From Dokdonella sp. (GTDB taxonomy: Bacteria; Pseudomonadota; Gammaproteobacteria; Xanthomonadales; Rhodanobacteraceae): 64,000 bases of DNA. Shown here in pieces: positions 30,826-39,992 of the stretch. The notes beneath the pieces are model-generated. The model ran no database searches. It saw nothing but the letters and a program-made list of their open reading frames with translations, and was not told the DNA's origin. The stretch lies in contig JAHCAR010000001.1 in the NCBI GenBank assembly GCA_019634795.1, forward strand, positions 310,001 through 374,000, written 5' to 3'. Position 1 is the stretch's first letter. Every line of letters starts with the position of its first letter. A program made the position numbers and the translations under genes.

Positions 30826-31967
30826 TACGCCGTGCCGTTCGCGGTCAAGGCCGCGATGACCGGAGCGACGTGGTCTTCACGGTCGAGTGCGCGGCCGACA
30901 CGCTGCAGCCGCTCGACCAGTTCGTGGGCAGTGTCCGCGCACAGGGTCGCGTGGCCGACCTTGCGACCGGGCCGGGGCGACTTGCCGTAGTCGTGCCAGT
31001 GGGCGCGCGCTTCGGCGAGCACCGGGGTCGCATCGGGAAGTTCGCCTATCCAATTCAGCATCGCGCTGCAGCCCTGTGCCTCCGTATCACCGAGCGGCAG
31101 GCCGAGCACCGCACGAACATGATTTTCGAACTGGCTGCAGGCCGTTCCTTCAATGGTCCAGTGTCCCGAGTTGTGCACGCGCGGCGCCATCTCGTTGCCG
31201 AGAAGGCGTCCTCCGCAGGCGAACAGCTCGAGGGCGAAAACACCGACATAATCGAGACGCTCGGCCAGCGCCCGGGCGCGCGCGACGGCGCGCCGCTGCA
31301 GATCCGCATCGACCGCGACCGGCGCCAGGCTGGCCGAGAGGATGCCGCTGCGGTGCCAGTTGCGGGTCAGCGGGTAGTGCCGGAACTCGCCACTGCGAGA
31401 GCGCACGGCGATCACCGACATCTCGCTCTCGAATGGAACGAACGCTTCGAGGATCAGCGGCACGCCACCGAGTTCCTGCCAAGCCATCTCGATATCCGAG
31501 TGCTGGCGCAGGATGGCCTGGCCCTTGCCATCGTAGCCGAGGCGGCGTGTCTTGAGGACGGCCGGCAGACCGGTTTTCTCGACCGCGCGCTGCAGGTCGG
31601 CGAGGCTGTCCACGGCGGCAAAGGTCGGCGTGTCCAGCCCGATTTCGCCGAACAGCGATTTCTCCACCAGCCGGTCCTGGGCCACGGCCAGTGCCGCCGG
31701 ATTCGGAAACACGCGCGTGTGCGCGGTCAGCCATTCGGCGGTCTCGGCAGGCACGTTCTCGAAATCGAAGGTGGCCACGTCGATCTTCGAGGCGAATTCC
31801 TCGAGCGCCGCGAAGTCCCGCCAGTCGGCCCGCAGCACCGGCGCCACCTGGGCCGCACAGGCGTCCTCGGCACTGTCTACGACTAGAAAGCGGTGCCCGA
31901 GCGGGGCGCCGGCAATGGCCAGCATTCGCGCGAGTTGCCCGCCACCGAGGATGCCAATGGTTGCCAC
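30825..31967 (-). CDS. purK: N5-carboxyaminoimidazole ribonucleotide synthase
   Basis: A 380-residue ATP-grasp enzyme that carboxylates AIR to N5-CAIR in purine synthesis. The N-terminal GILGGGQLARMLA, the ATP-grasp core (KTRRLGYDGKGQAIL, ILEAFVPFESEMSVI) and the metal-binding region (NEMAPRVHNSGHWTIEGT) are all present at full length. It starts three bases after the purE stop, the standard purEK operon order, so PurE can use its unstable product directly. Confidence 0.97.
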   Translation of the reverse strand: MATIGILGGGQLARMLAIAGAPLGHRFLVVDSAEDACAAQVAPVLRADWRDFAALEEFASKIDVATFDFENVPAETAEWLTAHTRVFPNPAALAVAQDRLVEKSLFGEIGLDTPTFAAVDSLADLQRAVEKTGLPAVLKTRRLGYDGKGQAILRQHSDIEMAWQELGGVPLILEAFVPFESEMSVIAVRSRSGEFRHYPLTRNWHRSGILSASLAPVAVDADLQRRAVARARALAERLDYVGVFALELFACGGRLLGNEMAPRVHNSGHWTIEGTACSQFENHVRAVLGLPLGDTEAQGCSAMLNWIGELPDATPVLAEARAHWHDYGKSPRPGRKVGHATLCADTAHELVERLQRVGRALDREDHVAPVIAALTANGTA

Positions 31968-31970
31968 AGT

Positions 31971-32477
31971 TCAGTCCTTGCGTGGGTCCGGCCGCGACAG
32001 AACCGACTCGGTCTGCTGGCGGCGGTAGGTTGCAAGACGTTCGGCCAGCGCCGGGTCGCCGCTTGCCAGCATCGCCGCGGCGCAGAGCGCCGCATTGACT
32101 GCGCCGGCGCGACCGATCGCGAACGTCGCGACCGGGATTCCTGCCGGCATCTGCACAATGGAGAGCAGCGAATCCATGCCGTTCAGCGCCTGCGACTGCA
32201 CCGGCACGCCGAGCACCGGCAACGGGGTCTTCGCGGCCAGCATGCCGGGCAGGTGTGCCGCACCTCCGGCACCGGCAATGATGGCGCGGATGCCGCGGCC
32301 GGCCGCCGCTTCCGCATACTCGAACATCAGGTCGGGGGTTCGATGCGCGGACACCACGCGAACCTCATGGACGATGCCCAGACTCTCGAGTGTTTCCGCG
32401 GCGTGACGCATGGTCTCCCAGTCGGAACGGGAACCCATCACGAGGCCTATTCGCGGAGTTTCGGCTTGGTCGGTCAT
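31971..32477 (-). CDS. purE: N5-carboxyaminoimidazole ribonucleotide mutase
   Basis: A 168-residue class I PurE that moves the carboxyl group of N5-CAIR to carbon 4, giving CAIR. The motif [13 protein letters not shown], the VVSAHRTPD block with the catalytic His, and [16 protein letters not shown] are all visible. It is the first gene of purEK and is divergent from the Trm112-like gene, with about 92 bp holding both promoters. Confidence 0.97.
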   Translation of the reverse strand: MTDQAETPRIGLVMGSRSDWETMRHAAETLESLGIVHEVRVVSAHRTPDLMFEYAEAAAGRGIRAIIAGAGGAAHLPGMLAAKTPLPVLGVPVQSQALNGMDSLLSIVQMPAGIPVATFAIGRAGAVNAALCAAAMLASGDPALAERLATYRRQQTESVLSRPDPRKD

Positions 32478-32569
32478 GGTCGTGGCGCGGGAAAATCGCT
32501 ATTGTACGCACATTGCAAAGCCTGTTCGGCGCGCCATCGTGGCAAACCGCCTGCGCCGGAGTCGACACC

Positions 32570-32836
32570 ATGGACAAACACCTGCTCGACATCCTCTGCT
32601 GTCCGCTGACGAAGACACCGGTACGCCCGGCCCGGCGTGACGAGCTCGAGGTCGTCAACCGCGGCGTCAGCGCCGGCACGCTACTAACCGTAACCGGAAC
32701 CCCGGTCAGCCTGCCGCTGGCCGAGGCGCTGATCACCCGTGACGGCAAGACCCTCTACCGGATCGAGGACGATATCCCGGTGATGCTGGCGGATGAAGCG
32801 ATCAGCACCTTGCAGCTGACCGACTTTCCGCGCTAG
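32570..32836 (+). CDS. Trm112/YcaR-like small protein lacking the zinc Cys pairs
   Basis: An 88-residue protein with the Trm112 family frame: LLDILCCPLTKTPV at the N-terminus and IEDDIPVMLADEA near the end. Family members with four Cys bind zinc and activate methyltransferases; here only the adjacent CC remains and the second pair is gone, so a zinc ribbon is unlikely. YcaR-like members are usually near lipid A or kdsB genes; here it stands alone. The ATG at 32570 follows CCGGAGTCGACACC, which supplies GGAG. Confidence 0.82.
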   Translation: MDKHLLDILCCPLTKTPVRPARRDELEVVNRGVSAGTLLTVTGTPVSLPLAEALITRDGKTLYRIEDDIPVMLADEAISTLQLTDFPR

Positions 32837-32962
32837 ACAGAAACGGCGAGTTGTGACGTGCGTCACACTCGCGAGACGCTCGGCACATGAAGCTTTGCCT
32901 ATCCTGAGGCAAGCTGTGTGCCTTCAACATGCTCGAGCAGTATTCGAGCGGATCGAGGCCCG

Positions 32963-35377
32963 ATGTCCACCCCCGAAGACAAGCCCAACCGAGTCGTCGA
33001 ACTGAAGCAGCGCCAGGGTGCCCTGTCCGGTTCCGGGGATCGGCTGGGCGAGCTGCTCAAGCTCGTTCGCGGCATCGCCCTCAAGCGGGTCAACGGCCTC
33101 GTCAGCACGCTGTTCGAAAACGTCGACGACGCCCTTTTCCATCTCGCCGAACGCGCCGAGAGCAATGCCGTGCAGGTGCAGTTCTTTGACGGCATGCGCG
33201 AAGTCCGCAAGAAGCGCCAGCTCGTCGAGCGCGTGTTCCAGGAACAGCTCTCGAAGATCTTCAGCGATTTCGCCGAAGGCAACCTCAAACCGGTGCGACC
33301 GGAGGTGGCCAATCCGAGCAGCGGCGGGCTGTCGCTGGTCGACGACCAGGAACTGGAGGACTCGCTGGCCATATCGAGCATGGTTTCGAAGGCGGAAAAC
33401 CGACTGTCGCGAACGCTGCACCTGGTCAACCAGCGGCTCGGCGTGATCGTCGGCGGCACCACGGTCGAGGACGCCAGCAATCCCATCGGTCCCGCTCCGC
33501 TTTGCCAGGCATTCCGTAATGCGGTGCGCGAATTCGAACTGAACGTGCAGGTCAAGCTGATCATCTACAAGCTGTTCGACCGCTACGTGATGTCGGGTCT
33601 CGAACCCCTCTACGACGAAGTCAACGCCGAGCTGATCCGGGCCGGCGTGCTGCCGCAGATTCGCCATCAATTGCCGCAGTCCGCGCGCGGCCGCGGCAGC
33701 GTGCCACCGCGTGCGCCGCAGGCCGGCCAAGCCGCAGTGCCTGCGGGTGAAGGTCAACCGGGCAGCGAGGGTGGCGGCTATCCGGGGGCGACCTATGATC
33801 CCGTCGCCGCGGAACTGCAGGCGGAACTTTACGGCACCTTGCGCAACCTGCTCGCCAGCCGCCATCCGCGTGGCGAACATGGCGGTGGCGAGGCCGGTGG
33901 CTACGGCGGTGGCGGCGGCATGGTGCCCAACCTCAGCCCGACCGACCTGCTCAGTGCGCTCTCGATCCTGCAGAGCCAGACCAATGCCAATCTGTCGCAT
34001 GCCGAATCGGTGGCCGATGCGGCCAAGGCCGTGCAGCAGATCAAGCAGGAACTGCTCGAGCAGGCGCATCGACTCGGAGGCAATGCGACCAGCGGATACA
34101 GCGTTTCCTCGGCCGACGAGGACACCATCGATCTGGTCGGCATGCTGTTCGAGTTCATCCTGCAGGATCGCAACCTGCCTCCGCAGATCCAGGCCATGGT
34201 CGGCCGATTGCAGATTCCGTATCTCAAGATCGCCATTCTCGACAAGCATCTGTTTGCGCAGAAATCGCATCCGGCACGACGCCTGCTCGACGCGATCGCC
34301 GAGGCCGGCAAGAGCTGGTCGGCGGAGTCGGATGTCGACAACAAGCTGTACGACCGCATCAAGTCGGTGGTCGAGACGGTCCTGACCGACTTCGACGACG
34401 ACCTGGCGGTCATCGAACACGAGCTCGCCGGTTTCGAGCAGTTCGTGCACCAGCACAAGCGGCGCTCCGAACTCGCCGAGCAGCGTGCGGCGGAAGTCAC
34501 CCGCGGCCGCGAGAAGCTGCACACCGCCCGGCGCGAAGCGGCAAAGGAAATCCTCACCCGCATCGGCAACCGGGAACTGGCGCCGGTCATCCACAACGTG
34601 CTTTCGCGCCCATGGGCGAACTACCTGGTGCTGACCGACCTGCGCCACGGCCATGATTCCGAAGAATGGAAGAACGCCCTGCGCTTCGCCGACGAATTCG
34701 TCTGGAGCTCGTTGCCAAAGACCACCGAAGCCGAGAAGACCCGCCTGCGCGCGTTGCTGCCGCAGCTCGAGAAGGCACTCAAGCACGGACTCGGAACCGT
34801 CGCCTACCATGAAGGCGATGTGCGCGCCCTGATGCAGGAGCTCTCGCAGTTCTATCAGCGCCTGCTCAACGGCGAGACCTTCGAACTGAAGACCGCGGAA
34901 GAGGTCATCGCCGACAATGCCGCGGCTGAAACGGCCGCAGAGGGCGTTGGCATCACAGGCCGTCCGGAAGGCGCGCCGGTCACCCAGAGCCCGGTCGAGG
35001 AAATCGTCCTGTCGTCGGGAACGGTCGAGAAGCAGGAACCCGAAGAAGTCGACGAAAACGATGAGTCGGCCGAGGCGGCACGCCAGATGAAGGTCGGCAA
35101 CTGGATCGAATTCATCGACGAGAACGGCAATCGCGAACGCGCCAAGCTGTCCTGGATCAGCCCGATCAGCTCGCGCTACCTGTTCGTCAACCGGCGCGGC
35201 CTGAAGGTTTGCGACAAGTCGGTCGCGGCCCTGGCCGTCGAGCTGCGCCGGGGCACCGCGATCCTGCTCGAGGAGGTGCCCTTGTTCGATCGCGCCCTCG
35301 ATGCGATCGTCGAGCGCCTCAGGCAGACCCACTCCGCTGGTGATGACGCAGCGCCCGCTGCGGACACCCCAGCCTGA
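32963..35377 (+). CDS. DUF1631-family protein with C-terminal PilZ-like region
   Basis: An 804-residue cytoplasmic protein of the DUF1631 family, sometimes mislabelled thymidine phosphorylase. The N-terminal ~200 residues are helical (LLKLVRGIALKRVNGLVSTLF). A Gly-rich low-complexity linker (about 250-320) is followed by a long helical domain (about 350-640). The C-terminal ~100 residues (VGNWIEFIDENGNRERAKLSW, then SSRYLFVNRRGLKV) look like a PilZ-type beta-barrel, but I do not see the RxxxR...DxSxxG cyclic-di-GMP motif intact. The start at 32963 has GAGG five bases upstream. The function is unknown. Confidence 0.85.
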   Translation: MSTPEDKPNRVVELKQRQGALSGSGDRLGELLKLVRGIALKRVNGLVSTLFENVDDALFHLAERAESNAVQVQFFDGMREVRKKRQLVERVFQEQLSKIFSDFAEGNLKPVRPEVANPSSGGLSLVDDQELEDSLAISSMVSKAENRLSRTLHLVNQRLGVIVGGTTVEDASNPIGPAPLCQAFRNAVREFELNVQVKLIIYKLFDRYVMSGLEPLYDEVNAELIRAGVLPQIRHQLPQSARGRGSVPPRAPQAGQAAVPAGEGQPGSEGGGYPGATYDPVAAELQAELYGTLRNLLASRHPRGEHGGGEAGGYGGGGGMVPNLSPTDLLSALSILQSQTNANLSHAESVADAAKAVQQIKQELLEQAHRLGGNATSGYSVSSADEDTIDLVGMLFEFILQDRNLPPQIQAMVGRLQIPYLKIAILDKHLFAQKSHPARRLLDAIAEAGKSWSAESDVDNKLYDRIKSVVETVLTDFDDDLAVIEHELAGFEQFVHQHKRRSELAEQRAAEVTRGREKLHTARREAAKEILTRIGNRELAPVIHNVLSRPWANYLVLTDLRHGHDSEEWKNALRFADEFVWSSLPKTTEAEKTRLRALLPQLEKALKHGLGTVAYHEGDVRALMQELSQFYQRLLNGETFELKTAEEVIADNAAAETAAEGVGITGRPEGAPVTQSPVEEIVLSSGTVEKQEPEEVDENDESAEAARQMKVGNWIEFIDENGNRERAKLSWISPISSRYLFVNRRGLKVCDKSVAALAVELRRGTAILLEEVPLFDRALDAIVERLRQTHSAGDDAAPAADTPA

Positions 35378-35585
35378 GACAATCCGGTCGTCCTGCAGTA
35401 CCCTATCCGGCCCGATTTTCCGAGGCTGGCCCGTGACGGCCCATCGCGCCGATGCACATGCGTAAGCAAGTCCCTGCCCGCCATGAGCCAGGAGAATCCG
35501 GCCCGTTCAGCGCGGATCGGTACATTCCGGCCCAGCCTCGCCTCATGAGCCGTTCTGTCACCCGCCACGGAATCCGGTATCCCGC

Positions 35586-36437
35586 ATGAATCGTCCAGAT
35601 CCTGAAGTCGTTCGCCATGATGTGCGTCTTGCCCTGGCCGAGGATATCGGCAGCGGCGACGTCACTGCCGACCTGCTGCCGGCCTCGGAATGGGCCAGGG
35701 CCAGGGTCATCACACGCGAAACAGCCGTACTCTGCGGACAGGACTGGTTCACGGCCAGCTTTGCCGAGCTCGATGCCGCGGTCGAAGTCGAATGGATGGC
35801 CGAGGAGGGTGGGCGCGTGGCGCCGGGCCAGGTCCTTTGCAATGTCCAGGGACCTGTGCGCGCGCTGGTCAGCGCCGAGCGTTGTGCGCTGAATTTCCTG
35901 CAAACCCTGTCGGCGACGGCAACGGCGACGGCGATCCATATCGAGGCCATCCGCGGCACCCGCACGACGATCCTCGATACGCGCAAGACCCTGCCGGGCC
36001 TGCGCCATGCGCAGAAATACGCGGTACGAACGGGCGGCGGCATGAACCACCGCATGGGCCTTTTCGACGCCATCCTGATCAAGGAAAACCATATCGCCGC
36101 CGCCGGCTCGCTGACCGCCGCGGTGAGCCGCGCGCGCAACCTGCATCCATCGATCATGGTTGAGGTCGAAGTCGAAAATTTCACCGAACTGCGCGAAGCG
36201 CTGGCTGCCGGTGCCGATCGCATCATGCTGGACGAATTCGAACTCGACGAACTCGTGCAGGCGGTCGTCGAGGTCGACGGCCGCGTGCCGCTCGAGGTAT
36301 CGGGCGGCGTCGGCATCGACCGCGTCCGCGCGATCGCCGAAACCGGTGTCGACTACATTTCGATCGGCGCCCTGACCAAGCACGTGCGCGCGATCGACCT
36401 TTCCATGCGCATCGAACTGGTCAGGAACGGGACCTGA
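35586..36437 (+). CDS. nadC: Quinolinate phosphoribosyltransferase (nicotinate-nucleotide pyrophosphorylase)
   Basis: A 283-residue enzyme of de novo NAD synthesis that converts quinolinate and PRPP to nicotinate mononucleotide. Seen: EDIGSGDVTADLLP near the N-terminus, CALNFLQTLSATAT, TRKTLPGLRHAQKYAVRTGGG with substrate-binding Arg/Lys/His residues, LIKENH, EVEVE, IMLDEF and the phosphate-binding VSGGVGID. Length is typical. It follows DUF1631 after about 208 bp that hold no visible gene, so it probably has its own promoter. Confidence 0.97.
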   Translation: MNRPDPEVVRHDVRLALAEDIGSGDVTADLLPASEWARARVITRETAVLCGQDWFTASFAELDAAVEVEWMAEEGGRVAPGQVLCNVQGPVRALVSAERCALNFLQTLSATATATAIHIEAIRGTRTTILDTRKTLPGLRHAQKYAVRTGGGMNHRMGLFDAILIKENHIAAAGSLTAAVSRARNLHPSIMVEVEVENFTELREALAAGADRIMLDEFELDELVQAVVEVDGRVPLEVSGGVGIDRVRAIAETGVDYISIGALTKHVRAIDLSMRIELVRNGT

Positions 36438-36449
36438 GTCTCCCCATCG

Positions 36450-37250
36450 TCAGATCTTGCCGAGGAACTTGAGGACTCCTGCCGCGATCGCGCCAAGGAT
36501 CACGACGGCGCCGATCACCCAGATGGCCACCGGACTCGAGGACTTTTCCGGTTCCGAGATGGGCTCCACGGCGGCGGGTGTCGCTGCCGGGGCCTGACTG
36601 CCCGGTGAGAGCAGCAGGAAGCGCACGGTGTCGAGGCGCAATTCGTCACCCGGTACGAGCATGCCCGTATGCACGCGCTTGTCGTTGATCCAGGTTCCAT
36701 TGGCGGAGCCGAGATCCTCGACCATGACGCCCTCTGCGGTGACCTGCAGACGGGCATGATGGCGCGAGATTTCCTCGGCCTGGATCGGAATCCCGCAATC
36801 GCTCTGCCGACCAATGGTCATCGTCCCGACCAGGGCGAAATTGCGCCCGAACGTGGCCCCCGACACGCCGCGCAGCATGAACTTCGGCAAGGCCATGCGC
36901 ACGCGCGTCCGGCCGTCGGAATCGTCCGCGGCAGGAGCCGATTTCGGTGCGGCAACCGCTGGTGTCGCCTCGGACGCCACGACGCGACAGCCGATGCGGC
37001 CGAACAGGAGCAGGTCGCCCGGCTTGAGCGGACTCTCCTTGGCGATCTGCCGGCCGTTGAGCACCGTCGCCACGCTCTGGTCGCGAATCCGGACCACGGC
37101 CTGGCGACCGCTTATCTCCACGTCGCAATGATTGACCGCAACGCCTGGTGCAACGAGCACGATCTGGCAATCGCTGCCGGATCCGATCTGGGTGATCCCC
37201 TCGCCCAGTTCGACCGCGGCATGCTCACCATTCGGGAATATCAATTTCAT
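36450..37250 (-). CDS. Twin-FHA-domain membrane protein
   Basis: A 266-residue protein with two forkhead-associated domains and one C-terminal membrane helix (about 243-263, VAIWVIGAVVILGAIAAGVL). FHA 1 (about 15-90) has GSGSDCQIVL but a degenerate SxxH (VNHCDV). FHA 2 (about 130-205) is canonical (IGRQSDCGIPI, EEISRHHARL, GSANGTWIND) and should bind phosphothreonine. It lies 31 bp downstream of the membrane Ser/Thr kinase and is its likely reader. The start at 37250 has GGGAG before it. The tail anchor would hold both proteins on the inner membrane. Confidence 0.88.
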   Translation of the reverse strand: MKLIFPNGEHAAVELGEGITQIGSGSDCQIVLVAPGVAVNHCDVEISGRQAVVRIRDQSVATVLNGRQIAKESPLKPGDLLLFGRIGCRVVASEATPAVAAPKSAPAADDSDGRTRVRMALPKFMLRGVSGATFGRNFALVGTMTIGRQSDCGIPIQAEEISRHHARLQVTAEGVMVEDLGSANGTWINDKRVHTGMLVPGDELRLDTVRFLLLSPGSQAPAATPAAVEPISEPEKSSSPVAIWVIGAVVILGAIAAGVLKFLGKI

Positions 37251-37281
37251 CGCGTCTCCCTCCGAGCGCTTTCGCGACGGG

Positions 37282-39717
37282 TTATTTGTCGATCTCACGA
37301 ACCAGGCGGATCCCGAGGCTGTTCAGGGCCGTATCCTCGGAATAGTTGTCACTCTGCATCAGCTCTTCCTTGTCGGCGGGCGACAGCCAGCCGCGACCGC
37401 GGATCCCATGATCGCGGCAGCCCTCCGTCAACGGCGCGCCCTTGCCGCAGGCGGCGACCCATTCACGCACGTTTCCATCGATATCGAAGACCCCGGCGAC
37501 CGCCGGAAACAGTCCGACCGGCGCCGTGCCGGCGTGGCCATCGCTGCAGTCGGATCCGCTGCGCGAATCGAAGGCTTTCTTGAAGGTTTCGTCCGCGAGG
37601 TTCGCCGTCGAGCAGCTTCCCGCCGGCGCCTTGCGTGCAATCTGCTCCCATTCCGCGGGCGTCGGCAGACGGTAGCGCTTGCCGGTCTCCTTGCCGAGCC
37701 AGGCCGCATAGGCCTGGGCCTCGGCGAAGCTCGCGCAGACCACCGGATGCGTATCATCCTGGGCAACGTCGGGTTCCCTCCAGGTGCGCTTTCGCGACGA
37801 GCGGAAGATCGATTCCCGATCCCGGCACGAGGGCTCGTTGCCGGTAAACTGGCGTTGCCCGGCAGCCTTCCACCAGGCGGCGAATTCGCCGCGCGTCGTC
37901 TCGTGCCGGGCGAAGGCGAGTGAGCCCGAAACGATGACCATCTCCGGCCCCTTGCGCGCACCGATCGAATCGCGGAACACATAGCCGGGCTTGCCGATGC
38001 GATCCACCGCGCGCAGCCCGTCGCGGGCGGCCGTGTTGTCCGCATCGATGACCGCGACCTTTTCGTAGGCAGCCCGGGCAGCAGCGGCGTCCATGGCTTC
38101 GACGGCGGCGGCAGCAGCGGCCAAGTGCTTGTCGACCTCGCGCTTCCGTCGCGCCTTGGCTTCGGCCACGGTGTCTGCACCTTCCTTCAGCGAACCCGCC
38201 ACTTCCTCGGCCTTGTCGAGAAAACCGGCGAATTCGCCGGGGTTGCCTTCGGCCAGGGACTTGTCGGCCAGATCCAGATACGCGCGAGCGGTGTCGATGA
38301 CGCCCTGGATGGCAGCGCTGTTGGTCGGATCGATGCGCAGGGCAAGACTGAAACGTTCGTAGGCATTGGTGCGCGGCGGATTGGTCAGGCGCAATCCGGC
38401 CAGGTCGGCGCGGGCCAGACGCACCAGATTCAGCACCGGATCGACGACGGTCGGGACCAGGGCCAGATCGAGCTCGTCAGGCGGCAGCAGGGCATCATCG
38501 ATCCCGGCGCTTGCAGCGCCATCGCCCGAATCCTCGCCCCGGGCGTCCGCTGCCAGCGGTTTGCGCTCGACTCCTGCCGTTGCGGCGTTCGGTGCCGCGG
38601 CAAGCGGCGACGACTTGGCAGGTGCAGTCTCGCGGTTGGCTTCGGTGTCCGGTTCGCTGCCACGCCCGGCGATCAGGGCGTAGCCTACCGAGCCGATCAG
38701 CAACAGGCCTGCTGCCGCCAACGCCCAGGGCAGCCAGGGCCGTGCCGAACCGGCGGCGTTCGCCCCTGCAGCCTGATCGCTGCCCAGCGACTCCTCCATC
38801 GTCGGCAGGACGCCGATGCGCGTCGGCGCCTCGTTCGCGCGCAGGGCCGAAGCGACCGATTCGCGCTGGAGGATGCGCGTCGGCGCTTCCTGCGGCGCGC
38901 CGGCCTCGGCTGCGCTGCGCGGCTCGATCGTGCCGAGCGCTGCGATGAACTCCTCGGCATCCTGGTAGCGATCGGCCGGATCCTTGGCCAGCGCCTTGTC
39001 GATCAGGCCCTGCCAGTGCTGCTGCGCAGGCGGCAGGCGCGGAATCGGTTCGAAAACATGGGCATAGGAAACCGCGAAACCATCGGCCCCTTCATAGGGT
39101 GGCTTGCCGGTCAGGCCGAACCAGGTCAGCACGCCGAGGCCGTAGAGGTCGGAGCGCGCATCGACATCGCTGCCGCGGGCCTGCTCGGGGCTCATGTAGT
39201 GGCTGGTGCCGACCGAGAACCCGGCGCTGGTGATACGGGCCGCCTGACTGAACGCACGGGCGATCCCGAAGTCGGTCAGCAAGGGCGTGTCATTGAGGTC
39301 GAACAGGATATTCCCGGGAGCCACGTCGCGATGCACATAACCGCGGTGGTGAGCGTAGCCGAGCGCGTTGGCGATGCCTTCGAGCACGCGGATCAGGTCC
39401 TTTTCGGTTAGCCCCATCCGCACGCGCTGGGCGAAGTCTCCGCCCGAAAGGTACTGCATCGAGAAATAGTTGAGCTGGGCCTGGGTGACGCCGACGTCGT
39501 AAACCTGGACGATATTCGGATGGGCCAGCGACGCGAGCATTCGGGCTTCCTGCAGGAAGCGCTTGGAGAATGTCGGATCGGCCGCCAGCGCAGGCGCCAT
39601 GACCTTGAGCGCGACCTCGCGGTCGAGCGAGGTCTGCAGGGCCAGGTAGACACTGGCCATGCCGCCAACCCCGACCTCGCGCCGGATCACGTACCCAGGA
39701 ATGTCAATCGCAGTCAC
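37282..39717 (-). CDS. Membrane Ser/Thr protein kinase fused to SUMF1-like domain
   Basis: An 811-residue PpkA-like protein. The cytoplasmic kinase (about 5-265) has a Gly loop (VGVGGMASVY), Lys38, catalytic-loop HRDVAPGN (129-136, with Ala in place of Lys) and DFG (149-151). A linker carries EAPTRI twice (Thr280, Thr299). One membrane helix (about 331-350) leads to an extracytoplasmic helical repeat region and a C-terminal SUMF1/formylglycine-enzyme-like domain (about 600-811) with no catalytic Cys pair. The start is a GTG at 39717 with GGGAG five bases upstream. It is followed by the FHA gene, so it probably forms a sensing kinase/reader pair. Confidence 0.88.
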   Translation of the reverse strand: MTAIDIPGYVIRREVGVGGMASVYLALQTSLDREVALKVMAPALAADPTFSKRFLQEARMLASLAHPNIVQVYDVGVTQAQLNYFSMQYLSGGDFAQRVRMGLTEKDLIRVLEGIANALGYAHHRGYVHRDVAPGNILFDLNDTPLLTDFGIARAFSQAARITSAGFSVGTSHYMSPEQARGSDVDARSDLYGLGVLTWFGLTGKPPYEGADGFAVSYAHVFEPIPRLPPAQQHWQGLIDKALAKDPADRYQDAEEFIAALGTIEPRSAAEAGAPQEAPTRILQRESVASALRANEAPTRIGVLPTMEESLGSDQAAGANAAGSARPWLPWALAAAGLLLIGSVGYALIAGRGSEPDTEANRETAPAKSSPLAAAPNAATAGVERKPLAADARGEDSGDGAASAGIDDALLPPDELDLALVPTVVDPVLNLVRLARADLAGLRLTNPPRTNAYERFSLALRIDPTNSAAIQGVIDTARAYLDLADKSLAEGNPGEFAGFLDKAEEVAGSLKEGADTVAEAKARRKREVDKHLAAAAAAVEAMDAAAARAAYEKVAVIDADNTAARDGLRAVDRIGKPGYVFRDSIGARKGPEMVIVSGSLAFARHETTRGEFAAWWKAAGQRQFTGNEPSCRDRESIFRSSRKRTWREPDVAQDDTHPVVCASFAEAQAYAAWLGKETGKRYRLPTPAEWEQIARKAPAGSCSTANLADETFKKAFDSRSGSDCSDGHAGTAPVGLFPAVAGVFDIDGNVREWVAACGKGAPLTEGCRDHGIRGRGWLSPADKEELMQSDNYSEDTALNSLGIRLVREIDK

Positions 39718-39992
39718 GGCAGCTCCCCTACCCTTCGCGGCCAATTGTAACGAATCGCGAACGACTGTCTGTGTTTCAATGCACCGCCACCCGCCCGACC
39801 CCGGCTGTGCAGTCCGTGCGGACTCGCGGCCACAACAGCCTGCCCGCGAGCCCATCGGACAGACTCTGCCTTCAATGGGACGAGGCGTCCAGTGCGACCC
39901 CGAACCGGCCGGGCGGACCCGGTCTCGGTCCCGCATTGCCGGCCGTCCCAAACCCGCTTGAATGCCGGGAATGCGATCCGCACACTGCCGGC

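Noticed and set aside
36450-39717. Type VI secretion locus
   Set aside because: A kinase and an FHA protein occur, but no tss/hcp/vgrG/clpV-type genes are present in the window.
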